Of a DNA stretch of 6,960 nucleotides, positions 5,401 through 6,960 are shown one piece after another. The notes under the pieces are model-generated. The model searched no databases. It worked only from the letters and a program-made list of their open reading frames with translations, and was not told where the DNA came from. Numbering within the stretch: position 1 is the first letter of the stretch; each line of letters begins with the position of its first letter. The stretch comes from Actinomycetota bacterium. Its GTDB lineage: Bacteria > Zhuqueibacterota > Zhuqueibacteria > Residuimicrobiales > Krinioviventaceae. The DNA lies in NCBI GenBank assembly GCA_011682565.1, contig JAACEJ010000186.1:1-6960 (forward strand), in the 5' to 3' direction. The position numbers and the translations under genes were made by a program.

Positions 5401-6960
5401 ATGATAAAAAAAATTGCTTTCATAATCCTTCTTTTTGCGGTAATTCTGTTTTCATCCTGCGGCAAAAAAAATCAAACGCCAAATCCTAAAATGATTTGTT
5501 ATTCGGCTTTTCCTACAAATTATTTCAATGACCACGCGCAGGATGTGGCCAAAATTTACGACGGTTTCTTTTTCGTCGTTGGGTCGTGGAACGACGGCGT
5601 CGCCGGTCGTCTCGGCATGGATGGGCAGGCGCCAAAGGATACAAGCTGGAAAAACCTTTTACAAAAAAATATAACAGCGCTGAAAAAAGCCGGCGTTACG
5701 GATAATTTGCTCGGAGTCTATTTTCCGTCAAACGGAGAATGGCCCTCTCCACAAACGCTGCTTTCGGCTGCCTATACCAACAAAATGGCCGAACACTTTG
5801 CCGTGCTTGCCAAGGCTGCCAAAGAGATGGGTTTTCGCGGCATCAGCATTGACACCGAGTATCCCTATCCCCGTTACGAAGTGGATAATGATATTTACAC
5901 TTTTGACGGCTATACAGCCGAGGACCTGATGAACGTTGCGGAAAAACAGGGCCGCATTGTTATGGCGGCGATTCTGGATCAATTCCCGGATGCGGTTGTT
6001 TTTAATCTCCCCGGCGTCCTGCGCTGCCGGCCGATTGAACGCCGGTTCCAGCTCGGATTGATAAAAGTGATGGCTGAGCACAATGCCCCGGGCGGCTTTC
6101 ATGTGGGTACCGAGTACACTTACGGCATGCGTGATCCGGTGACGGACCTGGCGACCAGCCGTTTTGAGGATCCGTCCGTACCGTTTTTGATGAATGAAAA
6201 AACGGCAAAATATTGGCGGGAAAAATGTACGATCGCGCCGGGCGTGTGGCCGCTGCACATGGTGGAAACCGGCAGTTCTCACTATCCCATGCAACCGTGG
6301 AAAAAAGAAGTCGCCCAACTGCGCGGACAAATGGCGCGACTGCGTTCCGTGGCCAAACGCTACATCTGGTCGTACAGCGGCCACCCGCTCTGGTACGTGT
6401 ATTCACCCGAAATTGAAACGAAATACGGATTAAAGAAACAAACGATCAAACAGGATGACGTCGATGTTCGCGACTGGCAGCAAATTTTGCAGGACAAGCC
6501 GGATTTGGACGATCCCGGTTTGTTACAACTCGTTGACAAAATAAAAGCTTTTGATCGCGGCCAACTCGACGGCGAAGGACTGTGTGATGCTTTTGGAACG
6601 CCGGCCCGCTGGTGGGTTTTGGGTATGCTGGCCAATCCGCACACGCAGCCCGCTTTTGCTGCGGTGCGCGCCGTGCTGGAACCTGTCGACACTTATACAA
6701 GTCATTTCGGACGTGACCAGGTGGTGCGCTGGTTTGCCTGGGATAATCTCGATCCCCGCGGCGTCATCGGCATGAAATACTTGTTCGACTGGCAGAACAC
6801 GGATTCGTCTTCCGCACATCTCGTTTCCTTTGTTCATTCGGAAAATGAACACAAGGCGTTTCTCCATGTCGGCTGGGATGACGGTATTATCGTTTATCTC
6901 GGCAATAAAATTGTCTTTGACCGGCGGAATTATCCCAAGCGCGGCAAAGGATTGTTGTAC
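5401..6960 (+). CDS. secreted lipoprotein, putative glycoside-hydrolase-like enzyme (3' end outside window)
   Basis: One frame stays open from ATG 5401 to the window end, giving 520 residues without a stop. GGAG at 5391-5394 supports the start. The N-terminus is a lipoprotein signal: MIKK, a hydrophobic core, then FSSC with C20 as the lipidation site, followed by a GKKNQTPN linker. Residues about 30-340 look like a TIM-barrel hydrolase: AKIYDGFFFVVGSWND (50-65), FRGISIDTEYPYPRYE (145-160), FHVGTEYTYG (233-242) and YIWSYSGHPLWYVYS (321-335). Acidic pairs such as D151/E153 and E238 are candidate catalytic residues, not proven. The end (ENEHKAFLHVGWDDGIIVYLGNKIVFDRR) resembles a galactose-binding or PA14-like accessory domain with a VGWDDG...LGNK motif. 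I do not recognise the exact family. The upstream rhamnosidase supports a role in polysaccharide breakdown at the cell surface. Confidence 0.85.
   Translation, partial: MIKKIAFIILLFAVILFSSCGKKNQTPNPKMICYSAFPTNYFNDHAQDVAKIYDGFFFVVGSWNDGVAGRLGMDGQAPKDTSWKNLLQKNITALKKAGVTDNLLGVYFPSNGEWPSPQTLLSAAYTNKMAEHFAVLAKAAKEMGFRGISIDTEYPYPRYEVDNDIYTFDGYTAEDLMNVAEKQGRIVMAAILDQFPDAVVFNLPGVLRCRPIERRFQLGLIKVMAEHNAPGGFHVGTEYTYGMRDPVTDLATSRFEDPSVPFLMNEKTAKYWREKCTIAPGVWPLHMVETGSSHYPMQPWKKEVAQLRGQMARLRSVAKRYIWSYSGHPLWYVYSPEIETKYGLKKQTIKQDDVDVRDWQQILQDKPDLDDPGLLQLVDKIKAFDRGQLDGEGLCDAFGTPARWWVLGMLANPHTQPAFAAVRAVLEPVDTYTSHFGRDQVVRWFAWDNLDPRGVIGMKYLFDWQNTDSSSAHLVSFVHSENEHKAFLHVGWDDGIIVYLGNKIVFDRRNYPKRGKGLLY

Noticed and set aside
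5728..6384. 218-residue minus-strand frame
   Set aside because: It is antisense to the lipoprotein frame, which is open for 520 codons with a lipobox and ribosome-binding site.

Overview
The window is bacterial DNA of moderate GC content. Its gene content (an alpha-L-rhamnosidase tail, a large secreted lipoprotein with a loose lipobox, and a membrane-anchored NACHT ATPase) suggests a carbohydrate-degrading environmental bacterium of the Bacteroidetes/Calditrichota (FCB) type. That assignment is inference; no rRNA or marker gene is present.

Layout: (1) 2-325 is the C-terminal end of an alpha-L-rhamnosidase. (2) 326-986 is a gene-free region with degenerate inverted repeats and one near-perfect palindrome at 809-828. 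(3) 987-4484 is the core of a diversity-generating retroelement (DGR). A 990-residue NACHT-type STAND ATPase ends in a formylglycine-generating-enzyme-like (FGE-sulfatase, C-type-lectin fold) domain carrying the variable repeat (VR, 3799-3932). It is followed by avd (3992-4330) and an adenine-rich template repeat (TR, 4351-4484). Aligned by hand, VR and TR are gap-free over 134 bp with 23 differences. Fourteen of these fall on template adenines, nearly all in AAC/AAT codons that encode the predicted ligand-contact residues. (4) 4571-5303 is a REP-associated tyrosine transposase (RAYT) framed by two stem-loops that are exact reverse complements of each other over 23 bp. It sits where the DGR reverse transcriptase normally lies; no reverse transcriptase is visible on either strand. 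(5) 5401-6960 is an uninterrupted coding frame that runs off the window. It encodes a lipoprotein that looks like a glycoside-hydrolase-type enzyme.

How the parts work together: the NACHT protein would be an ATP-driven switch, held at the inner membrane by a signal peptide and one transmembrane helix. Its C-terminal FGE-like domain would be a sensor whose binding surface can be rewritten by adenine-directed retrohoming from the TR, assisted by Avd. The needed reverse transcriptase must act in trans or has been lost. Nine non-adenine differences between TR and VR, seven of them packed into 19 bp, suggest that the present TR was not the direct, recent template of all of this VR. The flanking genes (rhamnosidase, lipoprotein) look like ordinary polysaccharide-degradation functions unrelated to the DGR.
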